This document shows positions 57,592 to 64,000 of a stretch of DNA of 64,000 nt, in pieces. The notes under the pieces are model-generated. The model saw only the letters and a program-made list of their open reading frames with translations, was not told where the DNA came from and made no database searches. The position numbers were made by a program, and so were the translations under genes. Position 1 is the stretch's first letter, and each line of letters begins with the position of its first letter. This DNA is from Acetatifactor sp. (lineage in GTDB: Bacteria > Bacillota > Clostridia > Lachnospirales > Lachnospiraceae), in the NCBI GenBank assembly GCA_016290775.1, contig JAEEVF010000003.1:124001-188000 (forward strand). The letters are read 5' to 3'.

Positions 57592-58596
57592 ATGACTCTC
57601 TTAAATGACGTTCTCGAAAACTGCAATCTCTGCCCTCGTCACTGCGGCGTGAACCGTCTTGCCGGAGCGAGGGGATATTGCGGCCAAACGGCAGAGATCC
57701 GTGCGGCCCGCGCGGCGCTTCATTTTTGGGAGGAGCCCTGCATTTCAGGCAAAAACGGCTCGGGAACCGTTTTCTTCTCTGGCTGTAGCCTCCGCTGCGT
57801 CTACTGCCAAAACCGCGAGATCGCACTGGATGGGCAATGCCGCGCAATCTCCGCCAAGCAGCCTGCCGAAAGCGACCGCGCCCCTTCGAGCACCACGCCA
57901 AGCCAGATGAGCGGCTGTTCAGGAAAGGTCATCACCATCCCGCGTCTTGCGGAAATCTTCCTGGAGCTTCAGGCAAAAGGCGCCCACAACATAAACCTTG
58001 TGACGCCCACACACTTTATCCCCCAGATCCGTGAGGCACTTATCATGGCCAAGGATCAAGGCCTTACAATTCCCATTGTATATAACACCGGCGGCTACGA
58101 AGAAGTCCATTCCCTACAGCTCCTAGAGGGCCTTGTGGACATTTATCTTCCCGACCTCAAGTACCGCGACGCACAAGTGTCAGCACGCTTTTCCAATGCG
58201 CCGGATTACTTTGAAAAGGCCAAGGAAGCCTTGCAGGAAATGTATCGGCAAGTTGGTGATCCCGTCTTTGACGAAGCTACGGGGCTTATGAAAAGGGGCA
58301 TGATCGTGCGCCACCTTCTGCTTCCAGGCCAGGTGGGCGGATCCAAGCGCGTGCTCCGCTATGTACACGAAACCTTTGGAAATCATGTTTTTATTTCCAT
58401 CATGAACCAATATACACCCATGCCCCAGATCATAAGCGATCTGGCATTTGAGGACATCGCCCGTAAGGTCACGGACGATGAATACGAACGCCTCCTCGAC
58501 TTTGCGGAAGCCATCGGCATCGAGCTCGGCTTTCGCCAGGAAGGCGAAACCGCCAAGGAAAGCTTCATCCCACCATTTTCCGGGGAGGGACTCTAA
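57592..58596 (+). CDS. PflX-like radical-SAM protein
   Basis: A 334-residue radical-SAM enzyme. The N-terminus is a cysteine motif CNLCPRHCGVNR, common to this group, and the cluster cysteines are in GCSLRCVYCQNRE near residue 64. The sequence continues through NLVTPTHFIPQI and VYNTGG and ends in a conserved YTPMPQ region. Most members lack the roughly 30-residue insertion (QCRAISAKQPAESDRAPSS) seen near residue 85. The family is annotated as pyruvate formate-lyase activase-like, with uncertain substrate. ATG 57592 has only a weak ribosome site. It follows the SRP RNA by about 100 bp and has its own terminator. Confidence 0.85.
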   Translation: MTLLNDVLENCNLCPRHCGVNRLAGARGYCGQTAEIRAARAALHFWEEPCISGKNGSGTVFFSGCSLRCVYCQNREIALDGQCRAISAKQPAESDRAPSSTTPSQMSGCSGKVITIPRLAEIFLELQAKGAHNINLVTPTHFIPQIREALIMAKDQGLTIPIVYNTGGYEEVHSLQLLEGLVDIYLPDLKYRDAQVSARFSNAPDYFEKAKEALQEMYRQVGDPVFDEATGLMKRGMIVRHLLLPGQVGGSKRVLRYVHETFGNHVFISIMNQYTPMPQIISDLAFEDIARKVTDDEYERLLDFAEAIGIELGFRQEGETAKESFIPPFSGEGL

Positions 58597-58652
58597 AGGC
58601 CATAGACCGCCAGATCCAGGGCGCGGCCAAATTCAGGCAACATAACTAAAAA

Positions 58653-58683
58653 ACAGCCCCCGCATCACCTGCAGGGGCTGTTC
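58653..58683. terminator. Bidirectional terminator between the radical-SAM and CdaR genes
   Basis: AACAGCCCC pairs with GGGGCTGTT over a 12-base loop, with an A-run on one side and TTCTTATC on the other. Confidence 0.88.
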
Positions 58684-58692
58684 TTATCAGCA

Positions 58693-59778
58693 TCAAATCG
58701 TCTCATTTAAGTATTTCACGTAAGCTTCCACCATCATCGCGATCTTAAAGGTCAAGGCATCATCAAAGGTGCGCAGGTTCAGTCCCGTGCTCTCCTGGAT
58801 GCGCTCGATACGATACACCAAGGTGTTGCGGTGCACGTAGAGCTGCCTTGCCGTCTCCGACACGTTCAGGTTATTCTCAAAGAACTTATTCAAGGTATTC
58901 AAGGTCTCATCATCGAGCTCCGTTGGGATCTTATCACCAAAAATCTCCTCGATGAACATCTTGCAAAGGTTCACGGGGAGCTGATAGATCAGCCGTCCAA
59001 TGCCCAGCGCATGATATGCCGCCACGGGGTTTTCCGCATAGAAGATCTTGCCCACGTCCATGGCCATCTTCGCTTCCTTGTAGGACTTCGAAATGTCCTT
59101 GAGCTCCTGCACCACAGTGCCGATCGACACGCGCACGTTGCTCATGGCCTCGGCGCTGATCATGTCGACGATCGTCTCCGCCACGTGCTCAAGCGCCTTG
59201 ACGGACGCATCCGTCTCCACGCTCTTGATCAGGATCACGTTGTTCTCATCCACGGCCGTCACGTAATCCCCCGTCTGGGACGTGAACATGCCCTTTAGGA
59301 GCTCCATGACCATGCCATCCTTCTCATCTTGGGATTCGATCAGATATACCACCCGCGGCGCGCCCACCTCGATCCGAAGCTTCTTTGCGCGGTTGTAGAT
59401 GTCCACCAACAGCATGTTGTCCAGGATCAGATTCTGGAAAAAGCTGTTCCTGTCGATCTTTTCCTTGTACGCGATCACCAGGGCCTGGATCTGCGATGCC
59501 GCGATCTTTCCCACCATGTACACGTCGTCGGAATATCCCGTCGCTACCACCAAAAAGAGCAGCTCGCCCTCATCGTAGATCTTCAGAAGGTGGTTTTGTC
59601 CGATCACCTGGCTGTCCGCCGGAGAATTGGCAAAATCGCGCAGAAGATTGGACGAAAGATCGATCTTTTCAAGCGTTCCGGCCACCTGCACCCCAAGGGC
59701 GTCAAAGACACACAGGTCCACCTTGGTGATGGCCTTCAGTTCGTCAATGCTGGTTTGGATGATCTGATTAGTTATCAT
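58693..59778 (-). CDS. CdaR/PucR-family sugar-diacid-type transcriptional regulator
   Basis: A 361-residue regulator. The first 130 residues resemble the sugar-diacid recognition region of CdaR (QIIQTSIDELKAITK, then LLFLVVATGYSDD). The middle (residues 165-280) is a GGDEF-like fold, and the C-terminal 60 residues form the PucR helix-turn-helix (LNVSETARQLYVHRNTLVYRIERI). Such proteins activate genes for glycerate, glucarate or purine use. It is 185 bp downstream of the MsmK gene on the same strand and separated from it by a terminator. GAGGAAGG precedes ATG 59778. Its inducer and targets are unknown. Confidence 0.88.
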   Translation of the reverse strand: MITNQIIQTSIDELKAITKVDLCVFDALGVQVAGTLEKIDLSSNLLRDFANSPADSQVIGQNHLLKIYDEGELLFLVVATGYSDDVYMVGKIAASQIQALVIAYKEKIDRNSFFQNLILDNMLLVDIYNRAKKLRIEVGAPRVVYLIESQDEKDGMVMELLKGMFTSQTGDYVTAVDENNVILIKSVETDASVKALEHVAETIVDMISAEAMSNVRVSIGTVVQELKDISKSYKEAKMAMDVGKIFYAENPVAAYHALGIGRLIYQLPVNLCKMFIEEIFGDKIPTELDDETLNTLNKFFENNLNVSETARQLYVHRNTLVYRIERIQESTGLNLRTFDDALTFKIAMMVEAYVKYLNETI

Positions 59779-59926
59779 AATGGCCTTCCTCTTCCATTCA
59801 TAAAAACCGTCTGCTTCGCGGCCGTCGTCGCTTCGCGACTTACGTTTTTATTTCATGCACGCTCGGGTGAAACCAAATATCCTGCTTCGCAGGCTGCTTG
59901 GTTTCCTTCCTCGCTGCAAACGATAA

Positions 59927-59950
59927 AGGGGTGCTGTTTCCAGCACCCCT
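59927..59950 (-). terminator. Terminator after the sugar ABC ATPase gene
   Basis: AGGGGTGCTG and CAGCACCCCT form a perfect 10-bp stem with a 4-base loop, followed on the minus strand by TTTATCG. Confidence 0.88.
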
Positions 59951-59963
59951 GTTAAGGTTCCTA

Positions 59964-61076
59964 CTAGTTGGTGATGATCTTCTCAGTATCTCTGTCGAAT
60001 ACGTGAATCTTCTCAACGTCCAGAGCGAACTTAACGGTATCGCCAGGTCTGGAATTGGTACGAGAATCAACTCTTGCGGTCATCGGGAACTCATCCAGAT
60101 CGAAGTACAGGAATACTTCTGCACCAAGCAGCTCGTACACCTTAATGGTGGACTCGAAGGTGCTGTGAGGAGAATTCTCAATGAACATCTCGGAATCGTA
60201 AACGTCCTCAGGACGGATACCGAAGATAACCTGCTTTCCGTCGTAACCACCCTCGATCAGCTTCTTGGACTTAGCGGGAGGAAGAGGAATGCTCTTGCCA
60301 GCGATCTCAAGGTTTGCAACGTCGCCTTCAACTGCAACGGTAGCGGTAAGGAAGTTCATCTGAGGGGATCCCATGAATCCTGCTACGAACAGGTTCTGAG
60401 GCTTGTCGTACAGATTCTGAGGGGTATCTACCTGCTGGATAACGCCATCCTTCATAACTACGATTCTGGTACCAAGGGTCATAGCCTCGGTCTGGTCATG
60501 GGTTACGTAGATGATGGTGGTGCCCAGTCTCTGATGCAGCTTAGCGATCTCGATTCTCATCTGTACACGAAGCTTTGCATCCAGGTTGGACAGAGGCTCG
60601 TCCATAAGGAATACCTTAGGGTTACGAACGATTGCACGACCCATTGCCACACGCTGTCTCTGACCACCGGACAGAGCCTTAGGCTTACGATCCAGGAGGG
60701 GAGTCAGGTCGAGGATCTTTGCAGCTTCCTTAACCATCTTATCGATCTGATCCTTAGGAACTTTTCTCAGCTTCAGACCAAATGCCATGTTGTCGTATAC
60801 GGACATGTGAGGATACAGAGCGTAGTTCTGGAATACCATTGCGATATCTCTGTCCTTAGGCTCTACGTCGTTCACAACTCTGTCACCGATCTTCAGCTCA
60901 CCAGAGGAGATATCCTCCAGACCTGCGATCATACGAAGAGTGGTGGACTTACCGCATCCGGAAGGTCCTACGAAGATGATGAATTCCTGATCTGCGATCT
61001 CAAGGTTGAAGTTCTTAACAGCCTCAAATCCGTTGGGATACACTTTGCAGATGTTTTTCAGTGATAAACTTGCCAT
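59964..61076 (-). CDS. MsmK/UgpC-type multiple-sugar ABC transporter ATPase
   Basis: A 370-residue ATPase of the CUT1 sugar uptake group. Walker A is VGPSGCGKSTTLRM near residue 38, the signature is LSGGQRQRVAMGRAI near residue 135 and Walker B is VFLMDEPLSNLD near residue 155; residues 245-370 are the regulatory TOBE region (VIFGIRPEDVYDS). In Gram-positive bacteria one such protein energises many sugar transporters, and none of its permeases is in the window. AAAGGAG lies before ATG 61076. The 212-bp region upstream holds a TGGTCA/TATACT promoter-like pair (18-bp spacer) and a CGGCAT/ATGCCG hairpin. Confidence 0.93.
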   Translation of the reverse strand: MASLSLKNICKVYPNGFEAVKNFNLEIADQEFIIFVGPSGCGKSTTLRMIAGLEDISSGELKIGDRVVNDVEPKDRDIAMVFQNYALYPHMSVYDNMAFGLKLRKVPKDQIDKMVKEAAKILDLTPLLDRKPKALSGGQRQRVAMGRAIVRNPKVFLMDEPLSNLDAKLRVQMRIEIAKLHQRLGTTIIYVTHDQTEAMTLGTRIVVMKDGVIQQVDTPQNLYDKPQNLFVAGFMGSPQMNFLTATVAVEGDVANLEIAGKSIPLPPAKSKKLIEGGYDGKQVIFGIRPEDVYDSEMFIENSPHSTFESTIKVYELLGAEVFLYFDLDEFPMTARVDSRTNSRPGDTVKFALDVEKIHVFDRDTEKIITN

Positions 61077-61288
61077 GGTGAATAACTCCTTTCATTTCCC
61101 TTTATAACGTTTATTTTGTTTATTTACAGACCCAACAAGCTAATGATAAGTATAACAGAAAGCCCTTACCCTTGACCATAAACGATTTCAACAAACTTTT
61201 TCGTTCGGATTGTGAGAATTGCTAGCTTTTCCGACCTTTATCGGCATTTTGCATAATGCCGTATGCAATTCATTGGTAAAAGTGCACG

Positions 61289-62020
61289 TTACTTTTCTCC
61301 GCCCTTATTATCTGCAGTTTCCGTGATCACGGTATCGCTGAAGATATGCTCGTCCTCGGCGCCGGGATCTTCCGGAAGAAGGCCCTCTGCCCTTGCCCTC
61401 TCGATCGTCTTGTCTTCCATCTTCTGAAAGAACTTGTTATAAAGCATGGCGCTGACATAGGCCGGAACGGACAGGCCAAACAGCACTGTCAGAGGGAACA
61501 GCTGGAACACAAAGATCGCAAGAAGCGGCGGGATGGCCCACAGAACGCCCATGATAATGACCTTCGGCAGCTGCATGATCGCCATGATAAACGTGTTCTT
61601 AAAGGTGTTCCTCAGCGAATTGTCAAACTTGGAGAGCACTGGGTAGATGAACAGGAACGTTGCGAGTGCGATGAGCGAAGTCGCCAGGAAAAGCACCTGC
61701 ACGATAATGGACGGACTCTGATCCGGATTGCCGTAAACGATGAAATAATCCAAAAACAGCACGACCATGACAACGATCTGGATCAGCCAGATGATCGTGC
61801 CCTGGCGGAAATTCTGCTTAAAACTCTTCATGAATCCTTTGAAGATATACACTTCCTCGCCGCGCACAATCTTGAGGGCCATGTAGTAAAGGGCCGTAAT
61901 GGAGGCACCAATGGTGATGATGGGCACGCAACACAGTAGCGCGATGATGTTCAGGATCATCAGATCCGCCACCTTGTTCAGCCCTTGCATCAATGGTCCG
62001 TCAGCATCAAACAACTTCAT
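61289..62020 (-). CDS. YesL-like DUF624 membrane protein
   Basis: A 243-residue membrane protein of the DUF624/YesL family. The start (LFDADGPLMQGLNKVADLMILNIIALLCCVPIITIGAS) is characteristic, and about five transmembrane segments follow. Family members accompany carbohydrate-uptake genes and are thought to assist sugar transport. It has an AGAGGAAG site. It lies upstream of the MsmK-type gene on the same strand, 212 bp away, and 19 bp downstream of the GNAT gene. The C-terminal tail is acidic. Confidence 0.88.
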   Translation of the reverse strand: MKLFDADGPLMQGLNKVADLMILNIIALLCCVPIITIGASITALYYMALKIVRGEEVYIFKGFMKSFKQNFRQGTIIWLIQIVVMVVLFLDYFIVYGNPDQSPSIIVQVLFLATSLIALATFLFIYPVLSKFDNSLRNTFKNTFIMAIMQLPKVIIMGVLWAIPPLLAIFVFQLFPLTVLFGLSVPAYVSAMLYNKFFQKMEDKTIERARAEGLLPEDPGAEDEHIFSDTVITETADNKGGEK

Positions 62021-62039
62021 TTCTTTCTTCCTCTTTCTT

Positions 62040-62504
62040 TCAGAAAACTTTTTCCATGAATGCCACGGGAATGCCCGTTTTCATGGACCTGGCCTTTACC
62101 AGAGAAAAGCCAAGCTTTTTGTAAAAATCCACTGCGTAGGGTGATGCCATAAGGGAAACGTAATGCTCCCCAACGACGATCTGCAGGTAATCGCAGAGCA
62201 TCTGGACAAGGGCGCTTCCAACGCCCTGAAGATGATATTCTTCCTTGACGAACAAAAGGGAAATGTGATTCACGTTGCGAAGGCTTCCGGCGCCGATGAT
62301 CTCATCGCCGTCCACCGCCACGAGCAGCTTGTAATTCCCCGCGAGGAATGACTCCTTCAAGTGCTCGTCCATGATAAAATCATAAAAGCTCTGCCTTCCC
62401 TCAGGTTCACAATCCGGGGCGTCAAATTTCTGAAACGTCTCCCAGATCATCTCCATTACCTGTTCCCATTCATCCGGTCTGGCCCAACGGATGCCGTAAT
62501 CCAT
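62040..62504 (-). CDS. GNAT-family acetyltransferase
   Basis: A 154-residue acetyltransferase. It has the GNAT fold order with an N-terminal RPDEWEQVMEMIWETF helix, the core strand GAGSLRNVNHISLLFV, and the acetyl-CoA loop QGVGSALVQML near residue 105; the C-terminal part includes SPYAVDFYKKLGF, a common GNAT end. The substrate is unknown. The frame opens seven codons earlier, but ATG 62504 is preferred because of a GGAGG site 7 bases upstream. It lies 19 bp upstream of the YesL-like gene and 151 bp downstream of the hydrolase gene, separated by a repeat region. Confidence 0.88.
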   Translation of the reverse strand: MDYGIRWARPDEWEQVMEMIWETFQKFDAPDCEPEGRQSFYDFIMDEHLKESFLAGNYKLLVAVDGDEIIGAGSLRNVNHISLLFVKEEYHLQGVGSALVQMLCDYLQIVVGEHYVSLMASPYAVDFYKKLGFSLVKARSMKTGIPVAFMEKVF

Positions 62505-62550
62505 CCCGATACCTCCCGCCCGCAAGCCCTACTTCCCTTGCCGGCTTTGC

Positions 62551-62662
62551 TGCCTTAACCCACTTGCGCCGTTTCCTCACCCATGCCGGCGCGCATGCAC
62601 TGTTGCCTTAACCCCTTGTGTGCCTTGCCCCTCCGGCGCCTGTCGCACTGCTGCCTTAACCC
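62551..62662. repeat. Three copies of TGCCTTAACCC downstream of the hydrolase
   Basis: The unit occurs at 62551, 62604 and 62652, spaced about 50 bp, and each copy is followed or preceded by CCGGCGC-like sequence. The last copy contains the hydrolase stop codon, so the 3' end of the gene seems to have been duplicated twice. Confidence 0.7.
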
Positions 62663-63585
62663 ATCGTCTTTTCCATCCAGGCGGCAATGTCCTCCATGAC
62701 CTGCTGCTTATCCATCTCATTCAGGATCTCATGCCGATCGCCCGGATACATCTTCAGCTCAACGTTCGTAAGCCCCGCGCCCGTAAGGTCACGGTACACC
62801 CTGTCCACCTGCTTGCCATAGCCACCCACGGGATCCTCCTCCCCCGAGATCATCAGGACAGGCAGACCCTTTGGCATATGCGACAGATTTTCCTTCGAAA
62901 ACAGCCTGTTTGCCATTTCAAACATGCAACGATATCCATTCAAAGTAAACGGAAATCCGCAAAGCGGATCTATGCGATAAAGGTTCACCACTTCCTCATC
63001 CTTGGTGAGCCAGTCGCTCTCCGTGCGCGCAATGCCGACGCGCTTGTTGTAATCGCCCATCACCAGCTTTTCCACAAGGCGGCTGTAATGCTTTTCCCCG
63101 TAGATCAGTTCGATGCACTTTGACAACGCGCGGATAAACGTCACGGCAAGGCGGCTACGCTGCCCCGTTCCCATGATGATGGCGCCCTGAATGCCCGTTC
63201 CATAACGGCAGATATAGTTGCGCAGGATGTAAGATCCCATGCTGTGCCCCAAGATAAAGATCGGAATGCCGGGATACTCCCCCTGTACGGTCTTTTTCAG
63301 GCGGTGCACGTCGCGCACCAGCACCGTTGCAGGATCCATCTGACAAAAATACCCATAGGTTTCCCCTTCCGGCACGGAAAGACCATGCCCCAAATGGTCC
63401 TCTCCCGCCACAAGGAATCCTCGCTCCGTCAAAAACTGCGCAAAGCCTTCATACCTGCCAAGGTGCTCCGCCATGCCATGCACAAGGATCACAATGCCTT
63501 TCGGCGCGCCCTCCGGCAGGTACTTTACGCTGTGAAGCTGATGAACTGCGTCTCTGGAAGCAATCGTAAACTCTTCTTTTCTCAT
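62656..63585 (-). CDS. Monoacylglycerol-lipase-like alpha/beta hydrolase
   Basis: A 309-residue serine hydrolase of the lysophospholipase/monoglyceride-lipase type. The oxyanion segment is VILVHGMAEHLGRY near residue 33, the nucleophile is in GHSMGSY near residue 112, and the acid and histidine are in SGEEDPVGGYG and PGDRHEIL near residues 247 and 280. No signal peptide; it acts inside the cell on acylglycerols or lysolipids. The open frame extends to a TTG at 63591, but ATG 63585 has a GGGGG site. It is upstream of the GNAT gene on the same strand. A lipid role would fit the lipid genes elsewhere in the window, but the substrate is not shown. Confidence 0.9.
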   Translation of the reverse strand: MRKEEFTIASRDAVHQLHSVKYLPEGAPKGIVILVHGMAEHLGRYEGFAQFLTERGFLVAGEDHLGHGLSVPEGETYGYFCQMDPATVLVRDVHRLKKTVQGEYPGIPIFILGHSMGSYILRNYICRYGTGIQGAIIMGTGQRSRLAVTFIRALSKCIELIYGEKHYSRLVEKLVMGDYNKRVGIARTESDWLTKDEEVVNLYRIDPLCGFPFTLNGYRCMFEMANRLFSKENLSHMPKGLPVLMISGEEDPVGGYGKQVDRVYRDLTGAGLTNVELKMYPGDRHEILNEMDKQQVMEDIAAWMEKTMG

Positions 63586-63670
63586 AGGCAAACCCCCGTC
63601 TTCCTATATACCGTAAGCAGTTACTTCAAAAGACTGTTATATTATTATAACGCTTTTTGGCGCAAAAATA

Positions 63671-63730
63671 AAGGGATTTCTTCTCAAATCCCTTACAAAA
63701 CGAAGGGCAGGCAAATCTGCCTGCCCTTCG
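63671..63730 (-). terminator. Two tandem terminators after the CxxC peptide gene
   Basis: A perfect 13-bp stem (CGAAGGGCAGGCA with TGCCTGCCCTTCG, 63701-63730) is followed on the minus strand by a second hairpin (AAGGGATTT with AAATCCCTT, 63671-63693) and TTTATTTTTG. Two strong hairpins in a row for a 40-codon gene are unusual. Confidence 0.88.
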
Positions 63731-63752
63731 AATGTTTGTTTTTTACAATGAA

Positions 63753-63872
63753 TTACGCTTCGCCCTCGTCAAAATGATAGCAACCATCACATCCAACGCT
63801 GGTCCTAATGGTGTCCTGCGGGTCGAACTCAACCACTTCCATCTGCGGCATTTCGTAAACTTCCTTTTCCAT
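63753..63872 (-). CDS. 39-residue CxxC peptide, possible modified-peptide precursor
   Basis: A short gene with a GGGGAGAGGGG ribosome region and two terminators after it. The peptide has a leader-like N-terminus (MEKEVYEMPQMEVVEFD, then TIRTS) and a C-terminal core with two cysteines as CDGC followed by a Tyr-His-Phe stretch and an acidic end. The layout, with a conserved-looking YEMP/MEVVEF leader, a TS junction and a short Cys-containing tail, is like small peptides found in Lachnospiraceae and like precursors of ribosomally made modified peptides. No modifying enzyme or exporter is next to it inside the window, and it may continue as a cluster beyond the right edge. It could instead be a small regulatory or metal-binding peptide. 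Confidence 0.72.
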   Translation of the reverse strand: MEKEVYEMPQMEVVEFDPQDTIRTSVGCDGCYHFDEGEA

Positions 63873-64000
63873 ACCCCTCTCCCCTCAAACGTTTATCGAT
63901 AAATTTCAGAAACTTCCTTAAGAATTCTCCTAGTACCCACAATACAATAAAGTTTGAAAAAAATCAACAGGAAATTAGCAAATTTCTGCACCGGCGGGCA

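Overview
The window looks like a chromosomal segment of a Lachnospiraceae-type member of the Clostridia. Supporting signs are strong AGGAGG ribosome binding sites, an intracellular GH51 arabinofuranosidase with a non-orthologous sugar isomerase and xylulokinase, a monomeric [FeFe]-hydrogenase, a DUF1934/murI/GntR/ispE group, class 1B pyrD-pyrK, an AzlCD pair and many rho-independent terminators. There are no tRNA or rRNA genes, phage genes, insertion sequences or CRISPR arrays. Most of the DNA is moderately GC-rich; the stretch from about 49.1 to 55.2 kb is clearly more AT-rich.

Region 1 (1-9.0 kb, minus strand) is a tightly packed operon: DUF2442 protein, a three-domain acyl-activating enzyme/acyl carrier/PlsC acyltransferase, a NT5C-type HAD phosphatase, a CDP-alcohol phosphotransferase, an MFS-like transporter, a LicA-like choline kinase, a LicC-like cytidylyltransferase and a BCCT choline/betaine transporter cut by the window edge. 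Together they could import choline, make CDP-choline and attach it to a lipid. A MalT-like LuxR regulator (9.1-11.6 kb) lies just upstream, and two 13-bp direct repeats lie between it and the operon.

Region 2 (11.7-17.6 kb) holds a 39-residue membrane peptide gene with its own promoter and terminator, then pentose genes: GH51 arabinofuranosidase with a promoter and LacI/CcpA-like operator, a FucI/AraA-superfamily isomerase, a DUF4867 cupin-like protein and xylulokinase. A 400-bp intergenic region at 17.6-18.0 kb carries five DnaA-box sequences, two of them in one large hairpin.

Region 3 (18-28 kb) is mostly housekeeping: a tocopherol-cyclase-like protein, aroA, a solitary carbamate kinase, a coiled-coil NlpC/P60 peptidoglycan hydrolase, an FKBP-type lipoprotein, a membrane-anchored unknown, and the ispE-gntR-murI-DUF1934 operon.

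Region 4 (28-39.3 kb) encodes a secreted leucine-rich-repeat protein with a C-terminal membrane anchor and two giant paralogous secreted beta-helix proteins (about 1,650-1,690 residues). The pair have homologous promoters and a 173-bp stretch of identical DNA.

Region 5 (39.4-49 kb) contains pyrK-pyrD, DUF951, a YdcF/SanA-like protein, a sirtuin, azlC-azlD, a MalY/PatB lyase, DUF3737, a MATE pump and an NrdG-like radical-SAM activase. Region 6 (49.1-55.2 kb) is an AT-rich block: two FtsX-like permeases and a LolD/MacB-type ATPase, a large lipoprotein ending in a solute-binding-like domain, and upstream a short secreted-peptide-like reading frame without a normal start codon.

Region 7 (55.2-64 kb) has tadA overlapping a [FeFe]-hydrogenase gene, the signal recognition particle RNA, a PflX-like radical-SAM protein, a CdaR/PucR regulator, an MsmK/UgpC ATPase, a YesL membrane protein, a GNAT acetyltransferase, a monoglyceride-lipase-like hydrolase and a 39-residue CxxC peptide gene followed by two terminators.
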